Assembly (NCBI RefSeq): GCF_001442615.1
Contig: NZ_LMXN01000011.1
Coordinates: 62,001-126,000, forward strand
DNA length: 64,000 nucleotides
Direction of reading: 5' to 3'
DNA from: Algoriphagus resistens
GTDB taxonomy: Bacteria > Bacteroidota > Bacteroidia > Cytophagales > Cyclobacteriaceae
The translations under genes were made by a program, and so were the position numbers. Under the pieces are notes generated by a model. It made no database searches and was not told where the DNA came from. It worked only from the letters and a program-made list of their open reading frames with translations. Below are positions 18,853 through 29,390 of the stretch, piece by piece. Each line of letters begins with the position of its first letter. The first letter of the stretch is position 1.

Positions 18853-20123
18853 CCCATTCTACCCAGCTGAAGCGCTCTGGAACTATCCATTTTGATGAAG
18901 ATGAAAAGCAAAATGGTAAAAGACCATAACGAAGAACCCCCATAACTGAAGAAAGGCAACGGAATTCCCACTACAGGGAAAAGTCCAATGGTCATGGCGA
19001 TATTGATCATGAAGTGGAATGTCAGGATTGAAATCACACCGTAACCATATATTCTGTTGAATCTATTCTTTTGTCGCTCAGCCATAAAGACCAATCGGGT
19101 GAGCAAAGCTACAAACAATGAGATAACCACCAGACTGCCAAGCCAGCCGAACTCTTCACCCAACGTACAAAAGATGAAATCGGTGTGTTGCTCAGGAACA
19201 AAATCAAATTTGGTCTGGGTGCCCTGTAAATAGCCCTTTCCAGTAAGTCCACCGGAACCAATGGCGATTTTGGATTGGGTGACATTCCAGCCAACGCCAA
19301 GGGGATCAAGGTCAGGATTGAAAAGCACCATAACTCTGTTTTGTTGGTGCTGGGGGAGCTTGGAAACTACATAATCAATGCTGTAGGTGAATGCGATCAA
19401 CCCTATTCCTATCAGGCTGAATGCGATAATCTGCTGAGGGGTCTTTTTTCCCAGGAGGATCAGGATGATGACTATCACCACAATTACCCCTGCCAGATAA
19501 AGATTGTTTTCTATACCCAAAGCGAGTAATACCAAAGCAATAAAGCTAAGTCCAAGCACATAATATTTCTGTGGAAGCCCTTCCCGATAGAACATGATCA
19601 AAAAGGAGAAATAGACCATGGCCGTCCCTGTATCCGGCTGAAGAATGATAAATACTATCGGCAATAAGAGCACGCCAAATGCCTGTAATTGATATTGGGT
19701 TTTGGAGAGATCAAAGGTTGGTCTTTCCATAAACTTGGCCAATGCCAATGCGGTTGCAAATTTGGCAAACTCCCCGGGCTGGATACGGAAGGAGCCAACG
19801 CCAATTGAGAGTATCTGCCCATTTACTTCTTTTCCCACAAAAGGAGTAAGTATGAGCAATACCAGCATTATCAGGTAAATAGGAATAGCCAGATTTTCGA
19901 AGAGCCGGTAATCTGCCGCCATGATTACGATGATGATGGCTATCGCTGTCCCTATCCATACCAATTGGATCCCGGAATTGATTGAGGTATCGAAGATGCT
20001 TTTATCGACTTGTCCGTCGTAGACTGCGGCATAGATATTAAACCAGCCTATCATTACCAATGCGAAATAGATCATGACGGTGATCCAATCCACCCGGTTT
20101 ATGTTGATATCTTTTTCGCGCAT
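18849..20123 (-). CDS. rodA: Peptidoglycan glycosyltransferase RodA
   Basis: 424 residues, SEDS family, ten or so membrane helices. Typical blocks are RIQPGEFAKF, ILQPDTGTAMVYF, the catalytic-site region around LDPLGVGWNVTQSKIAIGSGG, EQHTDFIF, EFGWLG and the C-terminal GIPLPFFSYGGSS. It polymerises lipid II together with PBP2 in the elongasome. The start overlaps the mrdA stop by one base (TAATG), last gene of the five-gene rod-shape operon. Confidence 0.97.
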   Translation of the reverse strand: MREKDININRVDWITVMIYFALVMIGWFNIYAAVYDGQVDKSIFDTSINSGIQLVWIGTAIAIIIVIMAADYRLFENLAIPIYLIMLVLLILTPFVGKEVNGQILSIGVGSFRIQPGEFAKFATALALAKFMERPTFDLSKTQYQLQAFGVLLLPIVFIILQPDTGTAMVYFSFLIMFYREGLPQKYYVLGLSFIALVLLALGIENNLYLAGVIVVIVIILILLGKKTPQQIIAFSLIGIGLIAFTYSIDYVVSKLPQHQQNRVMVLFNPDLDPLGVGWNVTQSKIAIGSGGLTGKGYLQGTQTKFDFVPEQHTDFIFCTLGEEFGWLGSLVVISLFVALLTRLVFMAERQKNRFNRIYGYGVISILTFHFMINIAMTIGLFPVVGIPLPFFSYGGSSLWSFTILLFIFIKMDSSRALQLGRMG

Positions 20124-21925
20124 TAATAAATGAAATTTCCGGCTAGGACGTATTCCTCCAGCGCAGGTCTGGAGATACTGTCTTTGAGATATTTTTCAAT
20201 CATCAGCGAAGCTGTACTTGCTGCAGCCCTACCTCCCCAGCCTGCATTTTCCACATAAACTGCTATGGCTATTTGAGGATTGTCTTTCGGGGCAAATGCA
20301 ATGAACACAGAGTGGTCTTCCCCATGTGGGTTTTGGGCAGTCCCTGTCTTTCCAGCTATCTGAATATCCTTCATGATCGCCCGGGTTGCAGTACCATAAA
20401 GTGCTTCGGCCATGGCATCCTGTACCATATTAAAATGGTGTGCATCTACGCCCACTTCGTGTTTGGTGAGGTATTCTTGAGGGATTTGATTTTTGTCTCC
20501 GTCAATTGATCTTATCAAGTGAGGAGTATAGTAGTAGCCTTTATTGGCAAAAATTGCAGCAAGGTTGGCCATTTGAAGCGGTGTTACTAATAATTCTCCC
20601 TGGCCGATTGAAAGCGAATAAATAGTGGAGTATTTCCAGCGTCCATTGCCGTAATAATGATCATAATAAGCGCTATTTGGGACCAAACCTTTCTTTTCAT
20701 TTGGCATATCCACCCCTAACGGGGACCCAAGTCCAAATTTTAACACCTTTTCTCTCCAGGCATTCAGTCCGATCTCTGTATCCTTGAAGGTATTGCTTGA
20801 AACTTCCTGATTGATAATCTGCCTGAAAGCCTGATGATAATACGGATTACAGGAATTTCGGATTGCTCCAAATAAATTTACCGGAGAAGGATGGTTGTGG
20901 CACGCCACCAGGGACTTGTTGCAGGCAAAAGTTGTTTCTGGAGTCAGTATACCTTCTTGCAGTCCGATAAGACTTTGCACAATCTTGAAAATGGAGCCCG
21001 GAGGATAGGTCGCCATGATCGGACGATTAAAAAGAGGCTTGGTTTCCAGAGCGTTCAGTGCGGTATAGCTTTTGCCGAATTCTGAGCCAGTAAGGGAGTT
21101 TGGATCATAGAATGGAGCGGAGATCATGGAAAGGATTTCTCCCGTTTTTGGCTCTATGGCCACCACAGATCCGGTTTTTCCCATCATAAGTTTTTCACCA
21201 TACTTCTGTAGTTCCATATCCAGAGACGAATTGACGTTATGCCCTGCTACAGACGCCGTGTCATATTCCCCCTCTTTAAAGGAGCCTTTGTCCACTCCAC
21301 GCACATTGACCATCTTGTATTTCACTCCCTTTTTGCCCCGTAGCTCATCCTCATAGAAGCGTTCCATTCCACTCAGACCTACGTAGTCACCTTGCACATA
21401 GTACCCTGAGCTGTCACGTTCCAGTTGTCTTCCACTGATCTCGCCGATGTAGCCCAAGGCATGTGAAGCTATTGGGTTAGGGTAGGAGCGAATTGAACGG
21501 GTCATGATAAAAAGCCCTGGGTAATCGATTAGAAAATCCTGAATTCTGGCAAAATCATTGGTGGAAATCTGTTTGATAAAAGTTGATGGTTTGACAGCAG
21601 AATATTTTCGGGCAGCCTGATAGGATTCTATCAAATGCTCTTTGGTAATCCCAAAAAGTTCCAAGAAACGGGTAGTGTCCCCCACCTGAAACTCTTTTGG
21701 AACGATCATCAAATCAAAAATAGGATTGTTGTATACAAGTAGTTTTCCCTTGCGGTCATAGACGAGGCCACGATAGGGGTGATCCACCACTCGTTGAATG
21801 GCATTTCGCTCAGCTCTCTTTATGAAGCTGTCGTCCATCACTTGTATCATGAATAGCTTGGTCAGTAGAACCAATCCTATTAAGAAGACAAAAATGATTA
21901 TTACTACGGGCCTTTGGTCGTTCAT
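20123..21925 (-). CDS. mrdA: Penicillin-binding protein 2
   Basis: 600 residues from the ATG at 21925, which overlaps the mreD stop by one base; a longer frame upstream lies inside mreD and is not used. One N-terminal transmembrane helix (VVIIIFVFLIGLVLL), a PBP dimerisation domain, and a transpeptidase domain with the active-site Ser in PPGSIFK, SCN in IRNSCNPYY, and KTGTAQ. It cross-links side-wall peptidoglycan with RodA. Confidence 0.97.
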   Translation of the reverse strand: MNDQRPVVIIIFVFLIGLVLLTKLFMIQVMDDSFIKRAERNAIQRVVDHPYRGLVYDRKGKLLVYNNPIFDLMIVPKEFQVGDTTRFLELFGITKEHLIESYQAARKYSAVKPSTFIKQISTNDFARIQDFLIDYPGLFIMTRSIRSYPNPIASHALGYIGEISGRQLERDSSGYYVQGDYVGLSGMERFYEDELRGKKGVKYKMVNVRGVDKGSFKEGEYDTASVAGHNVNSSLDMELQKYGEKLMMGKTGSVVAIEPKTGEILSMISAPFYDPNSLTGSEFGKSYTALNALETKPLFNRPIMATYPPGSIFKIVQSLIGLQEGILTPETTFACNKSLVACHNHPSPVNLFGAIRNSCNPYYHQAFRQIINQEVSSNTFKDTEIGLNAWREKVLKFGLGSPLGVDMPNEKKGLVPNSAYYDHYYGNGRWKYSTIYSLSIGQGELLVTPLQMANLAAIFANKGYYYTPHLIRSIDGDKNQIPQEYLTKHEVGVDAHHFNMVQDAMAEALYGTATRAIMKDIQIAGKTGTAQNPHGEDHSVFIAFAPKDNPQIAIAVYVENAGWGGRAAASTASLMIEKYLKDSISRPALEEYVLAGNFIY

Positions 21926-22446
21926 CAGATTCCTCTCCTGCGTTTGAAGAACAGTAGTTGTACAATTATAGCCAAAATGACTGTAAATATGGAAGAGAAA
22001 AGACTTTTGTTTAGCACGCCATAGAATCCTCCGGTTCCCCACTGATCAGCAATAAAAAACATCAGTGAAAAGGCAAAAACCAGAGGCAATGAATAGCTTA
22101 AATACCAGCCGATTCCCATCTCCGGAAGGGTAGGGTTGTTTGCATCATCATAGCCGCCATTTGGACTTATGGCTTTGAGCCAGTAGGTTCTCAAGAAAGC
22201 CAAAAGTGTCGCCGCTGCTGCGTGAAGTCCAAGTGTGTCATAGAACACGTCGATGAGCAGTCCTAGCCCAAAACTGATCAATATTAATGGAAAACTCCGC
22301 ATATTAATCGGAAAACTTAATATAGCCAACAGGTAAATGAAGCAGAAAGCCACGCCAAAAAGGGCAAGGTTTTTCAGCAGTAAAATCTGCACCGAAATCA
22401 GGCAAATCACCAGAAATATATGAGTGATCAGATTTCTAAAATTCAT
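21925..22446 (-). CDS. mreD: Rod shape-determining protein MreD
   Basis: 173 residues, five or six hydrophobic helices, few charged residues apart from the C-terminal FFKRRRGI. Position between mreC and mrdA confirms the call. Start codon lies inside the end of mreC (11-base overlap), indicating coupled translation. Confidence 0.93.
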   Translation of the reverse strand: MNFRNLITHIFLVICLISVQILLLKNLALFGVAFCFIYLLAILSFPINMRSFPLILISFGLGLLIDVFYDTLGLHAAAATLLAFLRTYWLKAISPNGGYDDANNPTLPEMGIGWYLSYSLPLVFAFSLMFFIADQWGTGGFYGVLNKSLFSSIFTVILAIIVQLLFFKRRRGI

Positions 22447-23272
22447 TTTCTATTTCTGATTGCTTGTAAAGGGAATCAAGCTCAGCCAATTGGGTGTTTT
22501 CGACCAAATAGACATAGTGTGCCTTGCTGAAATCCGTACTTAGGTTTATCACTATATCCAAATAATTAGGATCCTCACTTTGATCCACGCTCTCGATAAT
22601 ACCCACCAAAATTCCTTCAGGGAAAACAGCACTGTAACCCGTAGTGATGACGGTGTCTCCAGGGCTTGCGGTAACATGGCGGGGAACATAGAGTAGCTTG
22701 GTTTTCTTTGAGTTCTTGCCATCCCATTTCGTAGTTCCAAAAGAATCATTGGTTTTGATTTTGGAGGAAAGACTCAATTCAGTGTTCAGTAGGGATATGG
22801 CTACTGAGTAATTTTCAGATACTGACTTGATCCGGCCAATTACCCCTTGTTCGTTAAATACTCCCATTCCCGGTTTTACTCCGTCCTTGGCCCCTTTGTT
22901 AAGCGTGATATGGTTATGCGCAAACCGAAGGGAATTGCTGATTATCCGGGCGGCTCTGAAATCAAATTGTGCTTCCAATGCAGAATCCAACGGGATGTTT
23001 GCACTATCAGGAATTGCTTTTAGTGTTTTCAATTGCTCGGACAATGCAGCATTTTCAGTGAGTAATGCATCATTTGCCTCGGCAAGCGAAAAGAAATCCA
23101 CGACATCTGAGCGGGTTTTAAGTACAGACCCCGTCAGGGCATTGGAACTATTGAAGAAAGCTGCACCCTGAGGCGAATTATTGGAGACAATTAATCCTAT
23201 CGCCAATACTTCAAGCAAAACAAATAATAGAAAAGACCTTAGGCTATAAAGGAATTGAAGGATGCGTAGCAT
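22436..23272 (-). CDS. mreC: Rod shape-determining protein MreC
   Basis: 278 residues: one N-terminal membrane helix (FLLFVLLEVLAIGLIV), a coiled-coil (about 65-90) and the periplasmic beta domain with GVFNEQGVIGRI, VITTGYSAVFPEGILVG and the closing NLSTDFSKAHYVYLVE. Couples cytoplasmic MreB to periplasmic PBP2. Seven bases after mreB. Confidence 0.95.
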   Translation of the reverse strand: MLRILQFLYSLRSFLLFVLLEVLAIGLIVSNNSPQGAAFFNSSNALTGSVLKTRSDVVDFFSLAEANDALLTENAALSEQLKTLKAIPDSANIPLDSALEAQFDFRAARIISNSLRFAHNHITLNKGAKDGVKPGMGVFNEQGVIGRIKSVSENYSVAISLLNTELSLSSKIKTNDSFGTTKWDGKNSKKTKLLYVPRHVTASPGDTVITTGYSAVFPEGILVGIIESVDQSEDPNYLDIVINLSTDFSKAHYVYLVENTQLAELDSLYKQSEIENEF

Positions 23273-23279
23273 TCGGGGT

Positions 23280-24308
23280 TTAAGTCATCAATACTGTTCG
23301 GAAATTCTGTACGTTTTTCAAAGCAGTGCCTGTTCCGCGCACTACAGCTCTCAGCGGATCTTCTGCAATGTGGATTGGAAGTTTGGTCTTCTGATGAAGT
23401 CTCTTGTCAAGACCTTTCAGAAGCGCTCCCCCACCGGTAAGGTGAATACCGTTATCATAGATATCTGCGGAAAGTTCCGGAGGAGAAATCTCCAATGCTT
23501 TCAATACAGCTTCTTCTATTTTCGAAACTGATTTGTCCAGAGAGAATGCAATCTCAGAATAAGAAACCTTGATCACTTTGGGAATACCGGTCATCAAGTC
23601 ACGACCTCTGATCTCATAATCTTCCGGTGGATCATCGAGCTCTGTCAAGGCAGAACCAATTGCGATTTTTACTTTTTCAGCAGAGCGCTCACCGATCAGC
23701 AGGTTGTGCTGACGGCGCATGTAGTCCAGGATGTCTTTGGTGAAGGTATCACCGGCAACCCTGATACTCTGATCTGCTACAATTCCAGACAGGGCGATCA
23801 ATGCGATCTCCGTGGTACCGCCTCCTATATCCACGATCATGGATCCCATAGGTTTCTCGATGTCGATCCCGATCCCGATGGCCGCTGCAATTGGCTCGAA
23901 GATCATGTATACCTCTTTGGCTCCTGCATGCTCTGCGGAGTCACGCACAGCCCTTTTTTCGACTTCGGTGATGCCCGAAGGAATGCAGATTACCATCCGG
24001 TGCGACTGGGGAAACAAGCCTTTTTTCTGTCCCGGGATCATTTTGATCAAGCCCCTGATCATTTGTTCGGCGGCATAGAAATCGGCGATTACCCCATCCT
24101 TCAGCGGACGGATAGTTTTTATGTTTTCATGCGTTTTCTCATGCATGTTCATTGCTTCACGACCCACTGCCAACACGCGATTGGTGGTTTTGTCTATTGC
24201 GATGATTGAAGGTTCATCTACTACAATTTTATCTTTATGAATGATCAGGGTATTTGCGGTACCGAGGTCAATTGCAATATCACTAGAGAAAAAGTCAAAT
24301 AATCCCAT
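23280..24308 (-). CDS. mreB: Rod shape-determining protein MreB
   Basis: 342 residues, actin fold: phosphate-1 loop DIAIDLGTANTL, phosphate-2 MIVDIGGGTTEIA and adenosine loop HLTGGGALLKGLD. Cytoplasmic filament that positions the elongasome. First gene of mreBCD-mrdA-rodA; a -7 promoter box lies at 24386-24393. Confidence 0.98.
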   Translation of the reverse strand: MGLFDFFSSDIAIDLGTANTLIIHKDKIVVDEPSIIAIDKTTNRVLAVGREAMNMHEKTHENIKTIRPLKDGVIADFYAAEQMIRGLIKMIPGQKKGLFPQSHRMVICIPSGITEVEKRAVRDSAEHAGAKEVYMIFEPIAAAIGIGIDIEKPMGSMIVDIGGGTTEIALIALSGIVADQSIRVAGDTFTKDILDYMRRQHNLLIGERSAEKVKIAIGSALTELDDPPEDYEIRGRDLMTGIPKVIKVSYSEIAFSLDKSVSKIEEAVLKALEISPPELSADIYDNGIHLTGGGALLKGLDKRLHQKTKLPIHIAEDPLRAVVRGTGTALKNVQNFRTVLMT

Positions 24309-24385
24309 TGTTAGGTATTGAGTGTATTTACTGGAGTTAAGAGTTTAATATACTATGCTAAGCATTCATATTAAACGGGGGTCGG

Positions 24386-24393
24386 CAAAATTA
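24386..24393 (-). promoter_or_regulatory. -7 promoter element of the mreB operon
   Basis: TAATTTTG on the minus strand matches TAnnTTTG, about 80 bases upstream of mreB. A TTTG lies only 14 bases further up, shorter than usual spacing, so the -33 element is uncertain. Confidence 0.55.
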
Positions 24394-24558
24394 TTATCTT
24401 AATGGGACAAATTTGATAGAATCGGGATATTTTTTGGGAACAAAATCAAATGATTCCCATACAGCTTTAGTTTGTTGGGGATTTTCACATTGAAAAAAAA
24501 CCTAATTATCTCTAGCTCTTGATTTAGCGGTCTCATTGTTTTTAGTGCAAAATTATTT

Positions 24559-24566
24559 TACCTTTG
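24559..24566 (+). promoter_or_regulatory. -7 promoter element of rimP-nusA-infB
   Basis: TACCTTTG followed by C, a near-ideal Bacteroidota -7 box. The upstream box is weak (a TTGTTTTT stretch near 24536). Predicted start near 24573, so the transcript opens just before the hairpin at 24588. Confidence 0.7.
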
Positions 24567-24587
24567 CGTCGTATTCGAAAGTTTCTG

Positions 24588-24611
24588 GAGGGGACACCAT
24601 ATGGTCCCCTC
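24588..24611 (+). promoter_or_regulatory. Leader hairpin before rimP
   Basis: GAGGGGAC and GTCCCCTC form a perfect 8-bp GC-rich stem; the loop region itself contains the palindrome ACCATATGGT. It is followed by TTTC and lies 16 bases upstream of the rimP ATG, close to the predicted transcript start. Terminator-like hairpins before rimP are known from other bacteria (the rimP leader of Rfam). Attenuation or transcript-end protection are both possible. Confidence 0.6.
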
Positions 24612-24627
24612 TTTCATTATGCATACT

Positions 24628-25104
24628 ATGACTGAATTGAAACAAGCTATCGAAGAGATTGTTGAGAAGCATCTTCCGGATGAGAATCATTTCATTGTAG
24701 AGGTGAAGATGTCTGAGAAATCAGGTAAAAAGCTTCTCAATATCCTTCTTGACGCTGATGAAGGGGTGACTATCCAGGCTTGCGCTAAGCTAAGCAGGGC
24801 AGTTTCGGAAGAGTTGGAGGCAAAAGATTTGATGCCAGAAGCCTATATTCTGGAGGTTTCTTCTCCAGGGTTGGATTTTCCTTTGAGTAGTAGAAGGCAG
24901 TTTCAGAAAAATATCAACAGAGAGCTAAAGATTTCTTTGACCTCGGGAGAGGAAATCGTAGGCAAACTACTAGAAGTGACAGAAACCGGTGTAAAGCTAC
25001 TGGTTAAAAAGAAGAAGGAAAAAGGCAAAAAAGCCACTGAGGAGGAAATATCTCTCCCTTTTGAAGAGATGAAGAAATCAATTGTACAAGTATCTTTTAA
25101 ATAA
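24628..25104 (+). CDS. rimP: Ribosome maturation factor RimP
   Basis: 158 residues from the ATG at 24628 (MTELKQAIEEIVEKHLP); an in-frame ATG at 24601 lies inside the leader hairpin and is rejected. The N-domain carries LDADEGVTIQACAKLSR and YILEVSSPGLDFPL, followed by the SH3-like C-domain. Needed for 30S subunit maturation. First gene of rimP-nusA-infB. Confidence 0.94.
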   Translation: MTELKQAIEEIVEKHLPDENHFIVEVKMSEKSGKKLLNILLDADEGVTIQACAKLSRAVSEELEAKDLMPEAYILEVSSPGLDFPLSSRRQFQKNINRELKISLTSGEEIVGKLLEVTETGVKLLVKKKKEKGKKATEEEISLPFEEMKKSIVQVSFK

Positions 25105-25109
25105 ATCAA

Positions 25110-26354
25110 ATGGATGCCAAAGTCTTAATAGAGTCCTTCGCTGAATTTGCGAGATCTAAAAATGTGGATCGACCTACAATGATCCGTATCTTGGAAGATG
25201 TGTTCAGAGCGATGATTCGCAAGAAGTTTGAAACGGATGAGAACTTCGATGTGACCATTAACGCTGATCAAGGTGACCTTGAGATATTCCGTATCCGCGA
25301 AATTGTCGATGACAATTCAGAGGATATTTGGGATTTAGATAAAATCAGCTTTACGGAAGCCCGTAAGATTGAGCCTGATTTTGAAGTAGGAGAAGAAGTT
25401 TACGAGAAAATTGAATTGGAGGATTTTGGAAGACGTGCTGTACAGATGGCCCGTCAGACATTGATCCAGAGAATCAAGGACCTCGAGAAGGATATCCTTT
25501 ACAATAAATATGAGGAGCTGGTAGGAGAGATCGTAAGTGCTGAAGTTTATCAGATACTAGGAAGAGAAATTCTTCTGATGGATGGCGAAGGTAACGAGTT
25601 GATTTTGCCTAAGGCAGAGCAGATTTCAAAAGATCGCTTCAGAAAAGGAGATACTGTGAAGGCTATTGTCCACAGAGTGGATATGTCCAATGGCAATCCC
25701 AAGATCATTCTATCCAGGACTTCCCCTGTCTTCTTGGAGCGTCTGTTTGAAAATGAAGTGCCAGAGGTCTATGATGGGTTGATAACAATTATTAAAATTG
25801 TAAGAGAGCCAGGAGAAAGAGCCAAAGTGGCGGTTGAATCTTACGATGATCGAATAGATCCTGTAGGTGCCTGTGTAGGAATGAAAGGGTCAAGAATCCA
25901 TGCTGTGGTTAGAGAATTGCAGAATGAAAACATTGATGTAATTAACTATACAGAAAATCTGGATCTTTATGTCACCAGGGCATTGAGCCCTGCCAAGGTG
26001 TCTTCAATTTCCGTTAATGAAGAGACCAAAAGATTATCCGTATTCCTTAAGCCGGATCAAGTATCTCTTGCGATCGGTAAAGGCGGATATAACATCAAAC
26101 TTGCCAGTAGATTGGTAGGTTATGAGATCGACGTATTCCGTGAATTGAACGAATACGAGGAAGAAGATGTCGATTTGATGGAGTTTGTTGATGAAATCGA
26201 CAGCTGGATCATCGACGAATTAAAGAAAACAGGCTTAGATACTGCGAAGAGCGTATTGAGCTTGACTAAAGAGGACCTGACCCGAAGAACAGAACTTGAA
26301 GAAGAAACTGTGGATGAGATATTCAGGATCCTCGGACAAGAATTTGATCAGTAA
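25110..26354 (+). CDS. nusA: Transcription elongation/termination factor NusA
   Basis: 414 residues: N-terminal RNA-polymerase-binding domain (1-130), S1 domain (about 135-200), two KH domains (KGSRIHAVVRELQNENIDVI and QVSLAIGKGGYNIKLASRLVG) and a C-terminal helix-hairpin-helix-like tail (LKKTGLDTAKSVLSLT). Five bases after rimP. Confidence 0.97.
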   Translation: MDAKVLIESFAEFARSKNVDRPTMIRILEDVFRAMIRKKFETDENFDVTINADQGDLEIFRIREIVDDNSEDIWDLDKISFTEARKIEPDFEVGEEVYEKIELEDFGRRAVQMARQTLIQRIKDLEKDILYNKYEELVGEIVSAEVYQILGREILLMDGEGNELILPKAEQISKDRFRKGDTVKAIVHRVDMSNGNPKIILSRTSPVFLERLFENEVPEVYDGLITIIKIVREPGERAKVAVESYDDRIDPVGACVGMKGSRIHAVVRELQNENIDVINYTENLDLYVTRALSPAKVSSISVNEETKRLSVFLKPDQVSLAIGKGGYNIKLASRLVGYEIDVFRELNEYEEEDVDLMEFVDEIDSWIIDELKKTGLDTAKSVLSLTKEDLTRRTELEEETVDEIFRILGQEFDQ

Positions 26355-26416
26355 ATCGGGCGTAAGTTCCCGTGTAATACCCTAATTATTTAAGATTTCG
26401 AAAGAAGTTTTTGCTT

Positions 26417-29329
26417 ATGTCAGAAGAAAAAATGATGCGTTTAGGCCAAATAGCCAGAAAACTCAACGTGGGTACGGCAACCATAGTTGAGTCCTTGGCT
26501 AAAAAGGGCTATGAGGTGGAGAATAATCCGAATTCAAAAATCAACATGAATCAAGTGGAGATGTTGAATAAGGAATTCAAATCTTCTGCCCTGGATAAAG
26601 AGGAGGCATCGCACCTCTCTATAGGGAAGCGCCATGAGCCTATTTCTATGGAGCCTGAAACTCCAAAGGAAGAGCCAAAGCCAGCAGTGCCACCAGCTCC
26701 TGCCCCGGCACCTGCGCCTAAAGCAGCCGAAGCTCCTAAGCCAGCTGCCCCGGCACCAGCGCCCGCGCCGACTCCAGCTCCCGACCCTGCCCCAAAAGCA
26801 GCCGAAGAGCCTAAGCCTGCGCCGTCTTCTGTGCCTACTCCGCCTGCCGAGCCGGAGAAAATTTCTGCCGAACCCCCAAAATTAGAGGGTATTAAAGTTT
26901 TGGGAAAAATTGACTTGAGCAAAAACACTTCCCCTGCGCCAAAGCATAAGCAACAGTATGGTCAGCATAAACATGGTCAAAAACACGGAGAGGCAAGAAA
27001 ACCATATCCTGCCCAGCAGCCGAAAAACCAGCCGAAGCCTGCGCAGGAAGTAAAAAAACCAACTGCTCCTCCTGCACCTCAGGAAAAGAAAGAGCAACCT
27101 ACTCCAGCGCCACAGCAGCCGAAAGCACCGGTTATTCCGCCTGAGGAGAACACTGTGATTTCCGCAAAAGCAGAGTCCCTTAAAGGGCTTACCGTGCTTG
27201 GTAAAATAGAACTGCCTGCAGATCGACCTAAGAAAAAAGGCGGTCCTGTAGCATCTTCTGATGAAAGGGGCAGAGACAAAAAACGGCCGCGCAAGCGTAT
27301 AGATAAGCCGGGAGGATCAGGTCAAGGCAACCGTCCAGGCGGTGCCCAAGCTGGTAGGCCTCAGCAAGCTGGAGGAAATCGTCCAGGTGGAAACCAACAA
27401 AGAGGAGGGGCTCCAAGCAGAGTACAGAAAGCAGAGCCAACTCAAAAAGAAATTCAGGATCAAATCAAGCAGACTTTAGCCCGTCTTCAAGGTAAAAGCG
27501 CAGGAGGGGGAAAAGGCAAGAGCCGTAGAGATAAGAAAGCGGAAAGAGATAGAGATGTAGATTTTGAAACCGAAGAGACAAAAATCTTAAAGGTAACAGA
27601 ATTTATCTCTGCAAATGACTTGGCAGCATTGATGGACCTGTCTGTGAATCAGGTTATTTCTGCCTGTATGTCTTTGGGCATGTTTGTGTCGATCAACCAG
27701 CGACTTGACGCCGAAGCTATTACAATCATTGCTGATGAATTTGGGTATGAAGTAGAATTTACTAAATCTATTGAAGATGAAATCGAGGTAGAGGAGGAAG
27801 ATTCTCCTGAGGAGTTGGTAGAACGTGCACCTATCGTTACCATCATGGGTCACGTGGATCACGGTAAGACTTCCTTGCTGGATTATATCCGTATGTCAAA
27901 AGTAACTGCAGATGAGGCAGGGGGGATCACCCAGCACATCGGAGCTTATGATGTAATGACTAAAACCGGCCATAAGATTGCATTCCTGGATACTCCAGGT
28001 CATGAAGCCTTTACAGCGATGAGAGCACGGGGTGCGAAAATCACCGATGTGGCCATTATCGTAATTGCGGCTGATGATAGCATCATGCCTCAGACTAAGG
28101 AAGCGATCAACCATGCACAGGTAGCCGGTGTGCCTATGATCTTTGCGATCAACAAAATAGATAGACCAAACGCCAACCCTGCCAAGATCAAAGAGGAGCT
28201 TGCTAACATGAATCTCTTGATTGAAGAGTGGGGTGGTAAATATCAATCTCAGGATATCTCGGCCAAAACGGGTGAAGGTATTGACGATTTACTGGAGAAA
28301 GTTCTCCTGGAATCTGAGGTATTGGAACTCACCGCTAATCCGGACAAAAATGCAGCGGGTACAGTGATTGAAGCATCTCTGGATAAAGGACGTGGTTATG
28401 TTTCTACAATCATGGTTCAAGCAGGTACGCTAAGAATTGGTGATATCATTCTTGCTGGCCAGCATCACGGTCGTGTCAAAGCGATGTTTGACCATAAAGG
28501 CAAGAAGCTAAAAGAAGCAGGACCTTCTACACCTGTTCAGGTGCTGGGACTTGGTGGAGCGCCTCAAGCGGGCGATATCATCAAAGTCTACGACACTGAG
28601 CGTGAAGCTAGAGATATTGCCAACTCAAGAGAGCAAATCCAAAGAGAGCAAAGCTTAAGGACTAAGAAACACATTACCTTAGATGAAATCGGACGTCGTC
28701 TGGCTATCGGTTCATTTAAAGAATTGAATATCATCATTAAAGGTGATGTGGATGGATCTGTAGAAGCACTTTCTGATTCCCTGTTGAAACTTTCTAAGGA
28801 TGAAGTGAAAGTGAGCATAATCCACAAAGGCGTTGGACAGATCTCTGAGTCTGATGTATTGCTGGCCTCAGCTTCAGATGCCATTATCCTTGGATTCCAG
28901 GTAAGACCTTCTTCCAATGCGAAGAAGTTGGCTGAGCAGGAAGAGATCGAAATCAGGCATTACTCTATCATCTACGATGCGATTAACCAGATCAAAGATG
29001 CTATCGAGGGTATGCTGGAGCCGGAATTCGAAGAAGTGATCACCGGTAACATCCAGGTTCGTGAAGTATTCAAGATTACAAAGGTAGGTACTGTTGCAGG
29101 TTCATACGTTACGGATGGTTTTATCACCAGAAAGAACAAAATCCGTGTGATCAGAGACGGTATCGTAATCCACGAAGGAGAGATCGACCAATTGAAGCGA
29201 TTCAAGGACGATGTAGCAGAAGTGAAAGCGGGTTACGAATGTGGTATCTCCATCAAGGGTTTCAACAATATCGAGATTGATGATACCATCGAAGGGTATG
29301 AGATGAAAGAGATCAAGCGCAAGAAGTAA
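26417..29329 (+). CDS. infB: Translation initiation factor IF-2
   Basis: 970 residues from the ATG at 26417 ([13 protein letters not shown]). Opens with the IF2 N-terminal helical motif, then a 300-residue Pro/Ala/Lys-rich low-complexity stretch, then GTPase domain with G1 GHVDHGKT near residue 477, DTPGHEAF and NKID, and domains II-IV. GTP-dependent delivery of initiator tRNA to the ribosome. Long disordered N-regions are usual in Bacteroidota IF-2. Ends at a terminator. Confidence 0.98.
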   Translation: MSEEKMMRLGQIARKLNVGTATIVESLAKKGYEVENNPNSKINMNQVEMLNKEFKSSALDKEEASHLSIGKRHEPISMEPETPKEEPKPAVPPAPAPAPAPKAAEAPKPAAPAPAPAPTPAPDPAPKAAEEPKPAPSSVPTPPAEPEKISAEPPKLEGIKVLGKIDLSKNTSPAPKHKQQYGQHKHGQKHGEARKPYPAQQPKNQPKPAQEVKKPTAPPAPQEKKEQPTPAPQQPKAPVIPPEENTVISAKAESLKGLTVLGKIELPADRPKKKGGPVASSDERGRDKKRPRKRIDKPGGSGQGNRPGGAQAGRPQQAGGNRPGGNQQRGGAPSRVQKAEPTQKEIQDQIKQTLARLQGKSAGGGKGKSRRDKKAERDRDVDFETEETKILKVTEFISANDLAALMDLSVNQVISACMSLGMFVSINQRLDAEAITIIADEFGYEVEFTKSIEDEIEVEEEDSPEELVERAPIVTIMGHVDHGKTSLLDYIRMSKVTADEAGGITQHIGAYDVMTKTGHKIAFLDTPGHEAFTAMRARGAKITDVAIIVIAADDSIMPQTKEAINHAQVAGVPMIFAINKIDRPNANPAKIKEELANMNLLIEEWGGKYQSQDISAKTGEGIDDLLEKVLLESEVLELTANPDKNAAGTVIEASLDKGRGYVSTIMVQAGTLRIGDIILAGQHHGRVKAMFDHKGKKLKEAGPSTPVQVLGLGGAPQAGDIIKVYDTEREARDIANSREQIQREQSLRTKKHITLDEIGRRLAIGSFKELNIIIKGDVDGSVEALSDSLLKLSKDEVKVSIIHKGVGQISESDVLLASASDAIILGFQVRPSSNAKKLAEQEEIEIRHYSIIYDAINQIKDAIEGMLEPEFEEVITGNIQVREVFKITKVGTVAGSYVTDGFITRKNKIRVIRDGIVIHEGEIDQLKRFKDDVAEVKAGYECGISIKGFNNIEIDDTIEGYEMKEIKRKK

Positions 29330-29352
29330 TTTCTGCGAGATAATAAAATGAG

Positions 29353-29379
29353 AAGGAACAGCATCGCTGTTCCTTTTTT
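29353..29379 (+). terminator. Terminator of rimP-nusA-infB
   Basis: AAGGAACAGC, loop ATC, GCTGTTCCTT and a T run: perfect 10-bp stem. Confidence 0.95.
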
Positions 29380-29390
29380 AGTTTTACGGG

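Larger units (their letters stand above)
24309..24627. other. Divergent control region between mreB and rimP
   Basis: A 319-base gap carrying a minus-strand -7 box (24386-24393), a plus-strand -7 box (24559-24566) and the rimP leader hairpin (24588-24611). No coding frame is seen. Confidence 0.7.

Noticed and set aside
23706-24209. 167-codon open frame on the plus strand
   Set aside because: Antisense to mreB; a by-product of mreB codon use.
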